A DNA stretch of 64,000 bases, from positions 372,001-436,000 of the forward strand of contig OY970196.1 of assembly GCA_963708205.1 (NCBI GenBank). The letters run 5' to 3'. Source of the DNA: CAVYTF01 sp963708205 (GTDB taxonomy: Bacteria; Bacteroidota; Bacteroidia; Chitinophagales; Chitinophagaceae). Made by a program: the position numbers and the translations under genes. Position 1 is the stretch's first letter. Each line of letters starts with the position of its first letter. Of the stretch, positions 1 to 9,302 are shown in pieces. A model generated the notes under the pieces. The model did no database searches and was not told the DNA's origin. It saw only the letters and a list, made by a program, of their open reading frames with translations.

Positions 1-1201
1 CAATGCGTTCCTTGGCAAGTTTTAGCCAGCGCAACAAACTTTTATTTTCAGGGAAAAGATTTTTAATTACTTCATCAGTTACTGCAATATCATTTTCATC
101 ACCACTCAATGCAGCCCAGCGAAATGGACCTTTACCTTCACAAAAAAGTGGTCGAATATATTCTGGAACAAAACCCGGAAAATCAAAAGCATTTTTCAAT
201 CCACGCTCCTGCGCACGTGCACGAATATTATTTCCATAATCAAAAGTCACTGCGCCTTTATTCATTAATTGAATCATAAGTTGTACATGCAAATACATGC
301 TTTCATAACTCAACTCAATATATTGCTCAGGATTTTTTTCACGCAAAATATTTGCCTGTTCATTCGATAAAGTATGCGGCACATAACCAATCAACGGATC
401 ATGCGCAGATGTTTGATCTGTTAAAACATCGACAACAATATTTCTTTCGATCAATCTTTGCAAAAGCAATACAGCATTGCATTTCAGGCCAATGCTTAAT
501 CTTTCTTTATTTGCTTTAGCTTCTAATGCGCGATCAATTGCTTCATCAATATCAATGAATTTTTCATCAAGATATTTTGTCTCCAATCTTTTATCAATGC
601 GCCAGTCTTCCACTTCAGCAATAAGACAAACTCCATCATTCATTGTGATTGCTAAAGGTTGCGCGCCACCCATTCCACCAAGCCCTGCGGTCACACTCAA
701 TGTTCCTTTCAAACTGCCATTAAAATGTTTGTTTGCAACAGCCGAAAACGTTTCATAAGTGCCTTGCACAATTCCCTGCGAGCCAATGTAGATCCAGCTT
801 CCGGCGGTCATTTGTCCATACATCATCAAACCTTTTTTTTCAAGCTCATCAAAATGTTCCCACGTTGCCCACTTTGGCACAAGCTGCGAATTGCTTATCA
901 ATACACGCGGCGCATCTGCATGCGTTTTTAAAATGCCGATAGGCTTACCACTTTGCACCAAAAGTGTTTCATCATTTTCAATTTCTTTCAATGCTTTGAT
1001 GATGAGATCAAGACTTTCAAAATTGCGGGCAGCTTTTCCGCGACCACCATAAACGATCAGATCATCCGGACGTTCAGCAACATCAGGATTTAGATTATTC
1101 AGCAACATTCTTAGCGCTGCTTCCTGAATCCATCCTTTGCATGAAAGCTGCGTGCCTGTTGGAGTTTTATATTTTATTGCATCGTATTTTGTTTGAACCA
1201 T
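1..1201 (-). CDS. hutU: Urocanate hydratase, C-terminus cut by window edge
   Basis: This is the second enzyme of histidine degradation, converting urocanate to imidazolone propionate in the cytoplasm with a tightly bound NAD+. The reading frame begins at an ATG at 1199-1201 (MVQTKYDAIKYKTPTGTQL) and stays open to base 1, giving about 400 of the roughly 550 residues usual for urocanase. Family landmarks are the early stretch YGGRGKAARNF, the Gly-rich NAD-binding segment GLGGMGGAQPLA and the DYGNNIRARAQERG region. The C-terminal quarter lies outside the window. It follows hutH by 162 bp on the same strand, so it is probably the third gene of a marR-hutH-hutU transcript; hutI and hutG are not in the window. 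Identification is firm. Confidence 0.95.
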   Translation of the reverse strand, partial: MVQTKYDAIKYKTPTGTQLSCKGWIQEAALRMLLNNLNPDVAERPDDLIVYGGRGKAARNFESLDLIIKALKEIENDETLLVQSGKPIGILKTHADAPRVLISNSQLVPKWATWEHFDELEKKGLMMYGQMTAGSWIYIGSQGIVQGTYETFSAVANKHFNGSLKGTLSVTAGLGGMGGAQPLAITMNDGVCLIAEVEDWRIDKRLETKYLDEKFIDIDEAIDRALEAKANKERLSIGLKCNAVLLLQRLIERNIVVDVLTDQTSAHDPLIGYVPHTLSNEQANILREKNPEQYIELSYESMYLHVQLMIQLMNKGAVTFDYGNNIRARAQERGLKNAFDFPGFVPEYIRPLFCEGKGPFRWAALSGDENDIAVTDEVIKNLFPENKSLLRWLKLAKERI

Positions 1202-1363
1202 AAATTCATTTTGAATTCTTTAAAAAAATTTTGACTCGGGCATTTGTTTTTCATCGCATCTTCTTGGGCAATTTGCGTGTTGAAGCAGCAAATTGGAAAG
1301 TCCGTTCATCGTTTGTCTATAAATTAAGCTACAGTTTCAATTTTTAAATATCAAATTATCATC

Positions 1364-2851
1364 CTAATTTTTTATATTCCAACATCTCAAAAACTCCACA
1401 CTCTTCATCATATCATCATGCAAAATTCTGTCAGCCTCATTGAACGAAACTTCTTTTCTAAATTTATTTATCATGTTCTCAATAATTGCAGAGCTTTTCA
1501 CCGGTCTTCTGAAATCAAGTGCCTGCGCGGCTGTCAGCAACTCTATCGCTAAAACTTTTTCAACATTATTTATCACACGCAAACATTTTGTTGCAGCATT
1601 GGCACCCATGCTCACATGATCTTCCTGGTTGTTGGATGATGAAATTGAATCAACACTTGCAGGTGTACAAAGCTGTTTATTTTCACTCACAATTCCTGCG
1701 GCTGTGTATTGCGGAATCATAAATCCTGAATTCAATCCTGCCTTCTTAATCAAAAACAATGGCAACTCTCTTTGCCCACTGATGAGTTGATAAATTCTTC
1801 TTTCTGAAATATTCGCTAATTCACTCATTGCAATTGCAAGAAAATCTAGATTGAATGCAAGTGTTTGTCCATGAAAGTTTCCGCCACTTACGATTAAATC
1901 TTCATCAGGAAAAATATTCGGATTGTCTGTAACAGAATTTATTTCAGTTAAGAAAACATTCATCACATTTTCAAATACATCTTTTGTTGCACCATGCACT
2001 TGAGGAATGCAGCGGAAAGAATATGGATCCTGCACTTGTGATTTTTTTTGCGCAATGATTTCGCTTCCTTCCAAATATTTTCTAATAGCAGCGGCAGTTT
2101 CAACTTGTCCTTTATGCGCTCTAATGGAATGAATGCATTCATGCAAAGACGAAGGCAGGCAATCAAAAGCATCATAAGAAATTGCAGCAATCAAATCTGC
2201 GATTGCGATCAAATGATTTGCTTTCTTCAAACAAAAAATTCCGTAAGCACTCATAAATTGTGTTCCATTAATCAGCGCAAGTCCTTCTTTGCTTTGCAAT
2301 GAAATTTTTTCCCACTTAAGTTTATTCAAAACATCATGTGAAGGTTGTTTTTTATTTTCAAAATATACTTCTCCTAAACCGATCAAGGGCAAACTCAAAT
2401 GACTTAATGGAGCAAGATCTCCTGAAGCGCCGAGCGAACCTTGCGTATAAATAACAGGAAGTATATTGTAATTATACATTTCAGTCAAACGCTTTGCTGT
2501 ATTGAGTTGTACACCGCTATGTCCGTAACTTAAAGACTTAACTTTTAGCAGCAACATCAACTTCACTATTTCATTTGAAATTTCTTCGCCCATTCCACAA
2601 GCATGAGATTGCAGTAGATTATATTGTAATTGCTCTATTTGATCTTTATCAATTTTTACATCTTGCAAAAAACCAAAACCTGTATTAATTCCATAAAATA
2701 ATTCATCGGAACTTGCAAGTTTATCATCTAGATATTTTCTGCATTTGATGATCTTTTGTTTTGCTTCTTCAGAAATTTTTATTTCATGAATTTCTTTTTC
2801 AAACTGATCAAAATTTAAAGTATCTGAGCCAATCGTTAAAACGTTATTCAT
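1364..2851 (-). CDS. hutH: Histidine ammonia-lyase
   Basis: HutH removes ammonia from L-histidine to give trans-urocanate, the entry step of the Hut pathway. The protein has 495 residues from the chosen ATG at 2849-2851; a TTG nine bases upstream is also in frame but the ATG is preferred. The active-site tyrosine lies in YGINTGFG (about residue 53), and the Ala-Ser-Gly triad that cyclises into the MIO electrophile is at about residues 142-144 in GSLGASGDLAPLSH. Length matches the family (about 500). It starts 14 bp after the stop of a MarR-type regulator and precedes hutU, so the three genes look co-transcribed. Confidence 0.96.
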   Translation of the reverse strand: MNNVLTIGSDTLNFDQFEKEIHEIKISEEAKQKIIKCRKYLDDKLASSDELFYGINTGFGFLQDVKIDKDQIEQLQYNLLQSHACGMGEEISNEIVKLMLLLKVKSLSYGHSGVQLNTAKRLTEMYNYNILPVIYTQGSLGASGDLAPLSHLSLPLIGLGEVYFENKKQPSHDVLNKLKWEKISLQSKEGLALINGTQFMSAYGIFCLKKANHLIAIADLIAAISYDAFDCLPSSLHECIHSIRAHKGQVETAAAIRKYLEGSEIIAQKKSQVQDPYSFRCIPQVHGATKDVFENVMNVFLTEINSVTDNPNIFPDEDLIVSGGNFHGQTLAFNLDFLAIAMSELANISERRIYQLISGQRELPLFLIKKAGLNSGFMIPQYTAAGIVSENKQLCTPASVDSISSSNNQEDHVSMGANAATKCLRVINNVEKVLAIELLTAAQALDFRRPVKSSAIIENMINKFRKEVSFNEADRILHDDMMKSVEFLRCWNIKN

Positions 2852-2865
2852 AAAAGACAAATCAA

Positions 2866-3351
2866 TTAATTTTCAAGATAATTTTCCACTCTTTCTAATA
2901 AGGATGTCTTAGCAATATTTTTTTCAATAGAAGTAAGCGCCTTCAAAATATTTTTGCTTTGCGCATTTTCATTACACAAATCAATCATGGCTTTTTCAAG
3001 TGCAGTCCAAACAGGCTTGATCTTTTGCAAATGCTTTTCTCCTTTCGCAGTAAATGTTACAGCTTTGTGCCTTGCATCTTTTTTTGAAATGATAGATTTG
3101 ATGAACCCTTTTTGCTGTAAGCCGCTCACCAATTGACTTGCAGCGGGATGAGAAATATTTAATTCATCTGAAATCTGTTTAATGGAAATTTCTTTTTGCT
3201 TCGATAACATATAAAAAACGGGGAACCACGTAGCATCGAAATTAATATTATGACATGCGTAAATTTTATTTACATCACTGAGGAAATTTTCGCTCAGTCT
3301 TTTAAGTCTGCTTCCAAAAACAAGAAAGCCAAGTTGCTGGTAAAAATTCAT
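2866..3351 (-). CDS. MarR-family transcriptional regulator
   Basis: This 161-residue protein has the winged-helix layout of MarR regulators: an N-terminal dimerisation helix, a helix-turn-helix around residues 55-80 (ISIKQISDELNISHPAASQL) and a basic wing region around residues 85-105 (KGFIKSIISKKDARHKAVTF). It is the first gene of the hut transcript and starts only 6 bp from a 26-bp perfect palindrome, so it probably represses its own operon. Hut operons in other bacteria are usually controlled by HutC (GntR family) or anti-termination; a MarR-type controller is inferred here from position only. The inducer is unknown. Confidence 0.88.
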   Translation of the reverse strand: MNFYQQLGFLVFGSRLKRLSENFLSDVNKIYACHNINFDATWFPVFYMLSKQKEISIKQISDELNISHPAASQLVSGLQQKGFIKSIISKKDARHKAVTFTAKGEKHLQKIKPVWTALEKAMIDLCNENAQSKNILKALTSIEKNIAKTSLLERVENYLEN

Positions 3352-3357
3352 TTTACA

Positions 3358-3383
3358 AAATTATATAAGCGCTTATATAATTT
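3358..3383. promoter_or_regulatory. 26-bp perfect palindrome, candidate MarR operator
   Basis: The central 20 bases TTATATAAGCGCTTATATAA are a perfect palindrome, and three further A/T pairs extend it to 26 bp. It lies 6 bp upstream of the marR start codon, where it would overlap the promoter or leader. MarR dimers bind palindromes of this size, so autoregulation of marR-hutH-hutU is the simplest reading. The symmetry is seen directly; the binding is inferred. Confidence 0.72.
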
Positions 3384-3407
3384 CAAAAATACTTCTTTTA
3401 TCAAAAT

Positions 3408-3428
3408 AAAAAAACCGTCATTTGACGG
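3408..3428 (-). terminator. Intrinsic terminator of tRNA-Arg
   Basis: Read on the minus strand, a hairpin with arms CCGTCA and TGACGG (about 5-6 bp, tight loop) is followed by seven T residues. It starts 7 nt after the 3' end of the tRNA-Arg gene and lies before the marR start region, so it should end the tRNA transcript. Confidence 0.75.
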
Positions 3429-3435
3429 CACTTTG

Positions 3436-3509
<74 letters not shown>

Positions 3510-3557
3510 AATGCGGCGAAATTAATTTTTAATTAGTTTGCATCCAAACCTAAAAGC

Positions 3558-4232
3558 ATGGATGTAAAAATAGAACCGAGTTGGAAAGAGGTTTTGTACC
3601 ATGAATTTAAAAAACCATATTTTGAACAGATAACAGGTTTTTTAAAAATAGAAAAAGCACAAGGCAAAATTATTTATCCGCCAGGTTCTTTAATATTTAA
3701 TGCGTTTGAAAAAACACCTTTTGATAAAGTAGAAGTTGTATTGATCGGCCAGGATCCATATCATGGAAAAGGTCAGGCTATGGGTTTAAGTTTTTCTGTT
3801 CCTGACGGAGCAAAACTTCCACCATCACTTGTAAATATTTTTAAAGAACTGAATGATGATATTGGAATGAAAATTCCTTCTTCAGGAAATCTTACGCCAT
3901 GGGCAACGCAAGGAGTGCTTTTGCTGAATGCCGCGCTGACAGTGCGTTCGCAGGAACCAAACAGTCATGCAAAGATTGGCTGGCATCAATTTACTGATGC
4001 TGCAATAAAAAAATTATCTGATGAAAAAGAAGGAATTGTTTTTTTATTATGGGGAAGTTTTGCTCAGCAAAAGCAAGAATTAATCGATGCAACAAAACAT
4101 CATATTTTAAAGGCTGCACATCCATCACCTTTTAGTGCAGATAAAGGATTTTTTGGTTGTAAGCATTTTAGTAAAACGAATGAGTTCTTAACTAAAGAAA
4201 AAAAACAACCTATAAATTGGCAACTCGATTAA
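3558..4232 (+). CDS. ung: Uracil-DNA glycosylase
   Basis: Ung removes uracil from DNA as the first step of base-excision repair. The 224-residue length is normal for family 1. The water-activating motif GQDPYHG holds the catalytic Asp (about 66), the uracil-binding segment follows as GLSFSVPDG, and the C-terminal HPSPFSADKGF carries the catalytic His (about 188) and the minor-groove loop. The start is ATG after a tRNA gene on the opposite strand. Its last 16 bases overlap the preferred start of the following acyltransferase, suggesting translational coupling. Confidence 0.97.
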   Translation: MDVKIEPSWKEVLYHEFKKPYFEQITGFLKIEKAQGKIIYPPGSLIFNAFEKTPFDKVEVVLIGQDPYHGKGQAMGLSFSVPDGAKLPPSLVNIFKELNDDIGMKIPSSGNLTPWATQGVLLLNAALTVRSQEPNSHAKIGWHQFTDAAIKKLSDEKEGIVFLLWGSFAQQKQELIDATKHHILKAAHPSPFSADKGFFGCKHFSKTNEFLTKEKKQPINWQLD

Positions 4233-4978
4233 AACAAAATATCTTGAATATTCTCAAAGAAATTAGTGGAAGAATTTGGGCGTTGTGGGGAATGCTTTTT
4301 TTTCTATTCACCATGTTGATTGCACTCATATTTTACACTCCTTGTTTTTTTTTAAAAGAGCCTGCAGCAGCAAAATGGCATAGAAATGTTTCGCATATAT
4401 GGATGACAATTTTCTTAACTGCAATTTGTTGCCCGCTAAAAATTCTTCATAAAAAAAATTTTATCAAGGGTAAAAATTATATCATTGTTTGCAATCATAA
4501 TAGTTTGATTGATGTACCTGTTACTACGCCATTTATGCCGCAGGCAAATAAAACAATTGCTAAAAAAAGCTTTGCGCGTATTCCTGTTTTTGGATGGATC
4601 TACAGTGCAGGAAGTATTTTGGTTGATAGAAAAGATGAGAAGAGTCGCCGAAAAAGTTATGATAAAATGAAGGATGTTTTATCGCTTGGTCTTGATATGG
4701 TTATTTATCCTGAAGGAACAAGAAACAGAACCAATGATCCGCTAAAACCCTTTTATGACGGTGCTTTTAGACTTGCAGCGGATACAAAAAAAGAAATACT
4801 GCCTGTGCTTGTTTTTCATACCAAAAAAATATCTCCTGCCAACAAGTTTTTTTATTTAGCGCCTCACAAAATAGAAATGCATTTTTTGCCGGCTGTTAAT
4901 TCAGAAAATATTGCTGCAAAAGAATTAAAACAAAAAGTTTTTGATCTTATGTGGAATTATTATTTGCAACACGGATGA
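4217..4978 (+). CDS. 1-acyl-glycerol-3-phosphate acyltransferase (PlsC family)
   Basis: This inner-membrane enzyme likely transfers an acyl group to lysophosphatidic acid in phospholipid synthesis. The family block NHNSLID (NHx4D, about residues 93-99) and the glycerol-phosphate site YPEGTRNR (about 164-171) are both present, preceded by an N-terminal hydrophobic segment at about residues 22-46. No ATG lies near the expected start; a TTG at 4217 overlapping ung is chosen because it restores the usual N-terminal helix, while the first in-frame ATG (4292) would cut into it. Length from TTG is 253 residues, normal for the family. Acyl specificity cannot be read from sequence. Confidence 0.88.
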   Translation: MATRLKQNILNILKEISGRIWALWGMLFFLFTMLIALIFYTPCFFLKEPAAAKWHRNVSHIWMTIFLTAICCPLKILHKKNFIKGKNYIIVCNHNSLIDVPVTTPFMPQANKTIAKKSFARIPVFGWIYSAGSILVDRKDEKSRRKSYDKMKDVLSLGLDMVIYPEGTRNRTNDPLKPFYDGAFRLAADTKKEILPVLVFHTKKISPANKFFYLAPHKIEMHFLPAVNSENIAAKELKQKVFDLMWNYYLQHG

Positions 4979-5049
4979 ACTTAAAAAAATAACTTATCTT
5001 AAACGCAATTTCCCTTTTACCATCTTTATCTTCAACACAAAAAAATTTT

Positions 5050-5406
5050 ATGAAGAAAATTATTTTTATATTCTTTGCTGCGATAGGGTTTATTACTGTA
5101 CATGCACAACATGGAAATGGCATGCAAATGATGCGGCAGGAATTAAAAGATTCAGTTGGTTTAACGGAAGTTCAAATAGATTCTGTCATAGCCATTCACC
5201 AACAATTTCAACCACAAATGCGTGAAGCGATGAGTGATACAACGAATAAAAAAAGCGCTGAAATAAAAGCCATTCATGAACAGGAGACCCAAAGACTATC
5301 TGCAATTCTTACGCCTGCTGAAATGGTGAAGCTCGAAGCAGTCAACAAAAAAATGCATCATGGAAAAAAACCTGATGCTTCATCATCAGATAGCGGAAAT
5401 GATTAA
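5050..5406 (+). CDS. Small exported Spy/LTXXQ-like protein
   Basis: This 118-residue protein has a clear signal peptide (MKKIIFIFFAAIGFITVHA, cleavage near residue 19) and then a short, charged helical body. Two segments, GLTEVQID and LTPAEMVKLE, resemble the LTxxQ motifs of Spy/CpxP-type periplasmic proteins, which act as ATP-independent chaperones or envelope-stress sensors. The tail is rich in Ser, Asp and Gly. Its stop lies 3 bp from the convergent stop of lptD. Family membership is a moderate-confidence inference from motif spacing and size. Confidence 0.7.
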   Translation: MKKIIFIFFAAIGFITVHAQHGNGMQMMRQELKDSVGLTEVQIDSVIAIHQQFQPQMREAMSDTTNKKSAEIKAIHEQETQRLSAILTPAEMVKLEAVNKKMHHGKKPDASSSDSGND

Positions 5407-5409
5407 GTT

Positions 5410-8097
5410 TTAATAACTGTAATTTGAGAAAGAACGTGTGCGGTTAATTTTGAGATCGCGCAAAACACCAGACTTTGGATTTAGTGTAATACTAAATGAT
5501 TTGTATAGTCCTACCTGTACATTTATAGCAAGTTGCCAGCAATGCATATCGCGCGTTACGAACATATTTATTGTTTCTAATTTCAATGTTCTCATATCCA
5601 GATAAGTGCTTCCGCCGATTTTCCATTTCGGCGTTAAACTAAAATCACCATTCAAACTTAAACTCGATGAAAGCACTGTTGTGTATTGATAATTGGCTGC
5701 CAACTCTCTTTCAAAATTCAAAGAATAGCCAAGTTGAACTGTCCACGGAATATTAAAATCAACAAAATCTGCCGGGTGTGCGCGAACATAGTCAAGCTCT
5801 TGCTGCTGTTGATCCGGCGTCAATGTTTCATCTATTGGCAAGCGGGCAGAATCACTTCTGTTATCTTTTGATTTGCTTTTGAACGAGGTTGAAATGGATA
5901 AACTTCCATTAGTAAATTTTCCGATGCTGCCATTTTTAATCCACAATTTATTTATATTTCTTCCGAAGGAATCGGTTTGATATGGATCAATTGTGGCATT
6001 TCCGCTAATGTTCATTTTACTATTAAATAATGTGCTACCAAAAGACATTGAAATTGGCGACCAATTTAAACTATCACCGGGTGCAAAAAAATTATATCCG
6101 GAATTGATGCTTAAATTATCTATCAATGTTACTTTTTTTGTAGCAGCTTCTGATGTATCAGACTTGTCACGCACTTTCATTTCAAGCGAATTATCAATGC
6201 CGAAACTCATACCACCAAAAGGCACGTTTGAAAACGTTCCGCCACCAAGACTGCTCACCAATTTTGAAACACTGTAAGTAGTGCCAATGCTGTCTGTCTG
6301 CACGGTTTGATAATAATTTTTTACCAAAGAAGGTGTATAATTAAAACTTATGTTTGGCGTGATGACGTGGCGGATAGCTTTTATACTTCCTGACTTGAAA
6401 TTATATGTACCATATATTTTTGTGGCAAGTGAAACACCTGTAGTTATTTGCCTTGCCGCGAAAAAACCTCTGATTATTGAAGAATCAACTTTTTCTAATT
6501 TCGGATCCCATTGCTGTAAAATTTCTTCTCCAAACCAATTTTCGTTATAAGAAACAGACGGTGAAATTATAAGCGGACCAAGCGCAGGCAAAGAGAGTGT
6601 GATCGGAATGCTGTGCTGCGCACCCCATTGAATGGTATCAAGCAATCTTTTAAAATTGAATGCAGTGTCATAAAAAGAAATTTGATTAATAAATGTTCCT
6701 GTATAAGAGATGCCTAATTTCTCATACCACTTCGGCGTTCCAACTTGTTCTTTCTTTTGAAATGGATAAATAGTTGATGCAGAAAAATTAAGTGTTGGTA
6801 ATCCTAGTTGTATTAAATGATCTATACTGTTTTGTGTTTCATTTGCCAAGGCAGAAAAATTATATTTGCCATCATTCCATGTTTTAGAATAATTAATTGT
6901 TGAGCTTAAATTATTTTGATAATTCTGTATGACATCTGTTGTTAAATATTGATTGTATTGCGTGCTGCCGGCATTTACACTTGCAGAGAAACTCGTACCC
7001 GGCCTCGCTTTGCTATCCATGGAATGAAACCAATTGATATGAAAAGTTGTATTCTCACTAAACTCTTGCGGAGTTACATATCCCTGGTTAAGCGCTATTG
7101 TTTTTTGTATTGAAAGATCGAAGTTGCCATTGTAATGATACCGCTTATAATATTGCGGGTTCACTTCTAATTTCCATCCGCCATAACTGTAAATATTTGC
7201 CCGCGTTATTACATCCCAGTTATCACTAAATACTTTATAATATCCTAAGTTTTCCAAACCTAAGCCATATGTATCGTTTTGTGCAAACGTAGGCGGCAGT
7301 AGGCCGGAATGACGTCCCTGTGTTAAGGGATATATTCCAAATGGTATAGGAATTGGAATCGGCACACCTTCAAATTCCGGAAAAGCCGGGCCCGAAACTG
7401 CATATTTGCCATTAATGAGTTTTAATTTTCTTGCCCTGATATCAAAATGCGGCGTATCAAGATTGCAGGTTGTAAATCTGGCTTGATATGCAAACACGAC
7501 GTCTTTATTTATTTTTTTTATTTTCGAGGCATTTACAAAAATTTCCCCTTCGTTATAATAAGTATTTTTTGAAATTCCTTTTTGTGTTTTTAAATTAAAC
7601 TTTATTGTATCACTCATAGATACACTTCCCTGCTGTGTAATTTTCGGTTTGTTTTTTAAAGGGTTTGCGCCGGTATCAATGCCGCCGTAAGCAGTTACTA
7701 ATTGCGTTTGTTGATCGTATAAAATTGTTTGTGCTTCCAGCTTTATATCTTTATTGGCAGTGTTGGCTTGCCCGTATAAAAAGAATTGTTTTCTTGGAAT
7801 AACAAGCACACCTGAATCATCAGCAGCGTAATCAATTGGAGAATCAAGTGAGTCTTTAGAAAAATTCAGCGTGTCTGGTTTCGCTTTTCTTTTTGTAGAA
7901 TCATTGAATGAAGTATCTGATAAATTAGCCGCAGTATCAGAATTTTTTTGAGGTATGGTATCTGTTTGTGTTAATGAATTGAAAAAGTAAGATGAATGTT
8001 TACCCTTTGCGTTTATTTGAAACGTTATAAAAAGTAAAACCAAAATGGCAAGCCCTTTAAAAATATTTTTTGCCCTAACTTTACAACGTTTCCTCAT
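5410..8097 (-). CDS. lptD: LPS-assembly outer-membrane protein LptD (Bacteroidota type)
   Basis: This 895-residue protein is the outer-membrane translocon that inserts lipopolysaccharide into the outer leaflet. An N-terminal hydrophobic export segment (about residues 12-30) is followed by a low-complexity Ser/Thr/Asp linker, then an OstA/LptA-like beta-jellyroll region (about 85-240) and a long C-terminal beta-barrel with alternating aromatic strands. The segment FPEFEGVPIPIPIPFGIYP is typical of Bacteroidota LptD. The gene is divergent from an amidase-MCE-OstA set (69-bp gap), another OstA-fold protein being in that set. The disulphide cysteines of proteobacterial LptD are not obvious. Identity is good; barrel strand number is not resolved. 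Confidence 0.87.
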   Translation of the reverse strand: MRKRCKVRAKNIFKGLAILVLLFITFQINAKGKHSSYFFNSLTQTDTIPQKNSDTAANLSDTSFNDSTKRKAKPDTLNFSKDSLDSPIDYAADDSGVLVIPRKQFFLYGQANTANKDIKLEAQTILYDQQTQLVTAYGGIDTGANPLKNKPKITQQGSVSMSDTIKFNLKTQKGISKNTYYNEGEIFVNASKIKKINKDVVFAYQARFTTCNLDTPHFDIRARKLKLINGKYAVSGPAFPEFEGVPIPIPIPFGIYPLTQGRHSGLLPPTFAQNDTYGLGLENLGYYKVFSDNWDVITRANIYSYGGWKLEVNPQYYKRYHYNGNFDLSIQKTIALNQGYVTPQEFSENTTFHINWFHSMDSKARPGTSFSASVNAGSTQYNQYLTTDVIQNYQNNLSSTINYSKTWNDGKYNFSALANETQNSIDHLIQLGLPTLNFSASTIYPFQKKEQVGTPKWYEKLGISYTGTFINQISFYDTAFNFKRLLDTIQWGAQHSIPITLSLPALGPLIISPSVSYNENWFGEEILQQWDPKLEKVDSSIIRGFFAARQITTGVSLATKIYGTYNFKSGSIKAIRHVITPNISFNYTPSLVKNYYQTVQTDSIGTTYSVSKLVSSLGGGTFSNVPFGGMSFGIDNSLEMKVRDKSDTSEAATKKVTLIDNLSINSGYNFFAPGDSLNWSPISMSFGSTLFNSKMNISGNATIDPYQTDSFGRNINKLWIKNGSIGKFTNGSLSISTSFKSKSKDNRSDSARLPIDETLTPDQQQQELDYVRAHPADFVDFNIPWTVQLGYSLNFERELAANYQYTTVLSSSLSLNGDFSLTPKWKIGGSTYLDMRTLKLETINMFVTRDMHCWQLAINVQVGLYKSFSITLNPKSGVLRDLKINRTRSFSNYSY

Positions 8098-8166
8098 AAG
8101 AATAAAAACAAAAGTAGGGTTAATACATAAATGAATTTATCCAATACCCTTAATGAATAGTGAATT

Positions 8167-9111
8167 ATGCTGAGAAAAATCTTTTTTATCACAACGTTTA
8201 TTTTTCCTTTAATTGTCTTTACATCTTTCAAAATTCCATATACAACTATTCATTTTCAAAGATCGCTGTTGCGTACTATAATTATTGATCCAGGTCATGG
8301 TTATCCTGATGGCGGTGCACATGGCAAGTACAGTAACGAATCTGATATTACATTGGCTATAGCTTTAAAGTTAGGAAAAGAATTGCAGGATTCGTTGCCT
8401 GATTGCAAAATTTTATACACGCGCACAGATAAAAATTTACCAAATGGTTTAACAGATCATAACGTTGCAAATCGCTGGCGTGCAGAATTTGCAAATGAAA
8501 ATCATGGTGATCTTTTTCTGTGCATTCACTGCAATGATGCGCCGCCAGTGCATCACAGCGAATTTATCGGCTATCAGACTGAAGTTTATCATAAGCATGG
8601 AAAAAGATATACGAAACAAGTGAAGCAATATAATTATTACACAACGCCAAGCGATGTAAAAGGCACAGAGACTTATGTTTGGGCAGTTGGAAAAAATGAT
8701 TCTAAAATAAATTATGTAAATGAAAATGCAGATGACTCAACTTATGGAGAACAGGTAGATTCATCTTATCATTATTTTGATTCGCCTGAATCGAAGATCA
8801 TTGCTTCACTCAAAACAAAAAAGTATTTTAACCGAAGCATCATGCTCGCAAGTGATCTTGAAGATGAATATGTAAAACAGGGAAGAATAAGCCGCGGCGT
8901 AAAGCAGCGGGATGACGAAGGCATTTGGGTTTTGCAGGCAACGGCAATGCCAAGCATTTTAACTGAAACAGGTTTTATCACCAATCCTGATGAAGAAGAT
9001 TATTTGAATAGTGATTCTGGGCAAAGTGAAGTTGCTGATGCAATAACGAGAGCTGTGATGCGATATAAAAACTTTATTGAAAATCCTGCGGGCACCAATG
9101 AGCCTCATTAA
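8167..9111 (+). CDS. N-acetylmuramoyl-L-alanine amidase (Amidase_3)
   Basis: This zinc amidase cleaves the bond between muramic acid and the peptide stem, splitting septal or mature peptidoglycan. An N-terminal signal/anchor (about residues 5-20) precedes the catalytic domain. Zinc ligands are visible as His in DPGHG (44), Glu in NESD (58) and His in CIHCN (121); the catalytic Glu is in LTETGF (about 267). A roughly 90-residue insertion between His121 and the C-terminal part, carrying Tyr/Asp-rich sequence, makes the domain longer than the minimal 180 residues. It is followed by the MCE and OstA-like genes, a neighbourhood for envelope maintenance. Confidence 0.93.
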   Translation: MLRKIFFITTFIFPLIVFTSFKIPYTTIHFQRSLLRTIIIDPGHGYPDGGAHGKYSNESDITLAIALKLGKELQDSLPDCKILYTRTDKNLPNGLTDHNVANRWRAEFANENHGDLFLCIHCNDAPPVHHSEFIGYQTEVYHKHGKRYTKQVKQYNYYTTPSDVKGTETYVWAVGKNDSKINYVNENADDSTYGEQVDSSYHYFDSPESKIIASLKTKKYFNRSIMLASDLEDEYVKQGRISRGVKQRDDEGIWVLQATAMPSILTETGFITNPDEEDYLNSDSGQSEVADAITRAVMRYKNFIENPAGTNEPH

Positions 9112-9203
9112 TTCTATTTGATTCCGGCTGGTTATAAATAAGCATTATTTTTGTTGAATGTTTGCAAATGTCTGATTGATTATTTGCTGCGTAAACTACA
9201 GAA

Positions 9204-9229
9204 CGTACAAGAGTGCGACGCAAGTAAAG
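9204..9229. repeat. 26-bp dispersed repeat, copy 1
   Basis: These 26 bases are the exact reverse complement of 25222-25247; the core reads GAGTGCGACGCAAGTAAAG. This copy lies in the 191-bp gap between the amidase and MCE genes. A degenerate third copy is at 22063-22088. Function unknown. Confidence 0.85.
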
Positions 9230-9302
9230 ATCAATGGATAGAAAAAAGCCGGTAACCAAAAAAATAAAAAAAGATTAATTCCGCAACGCAAAAAAATAAC
9301 TG

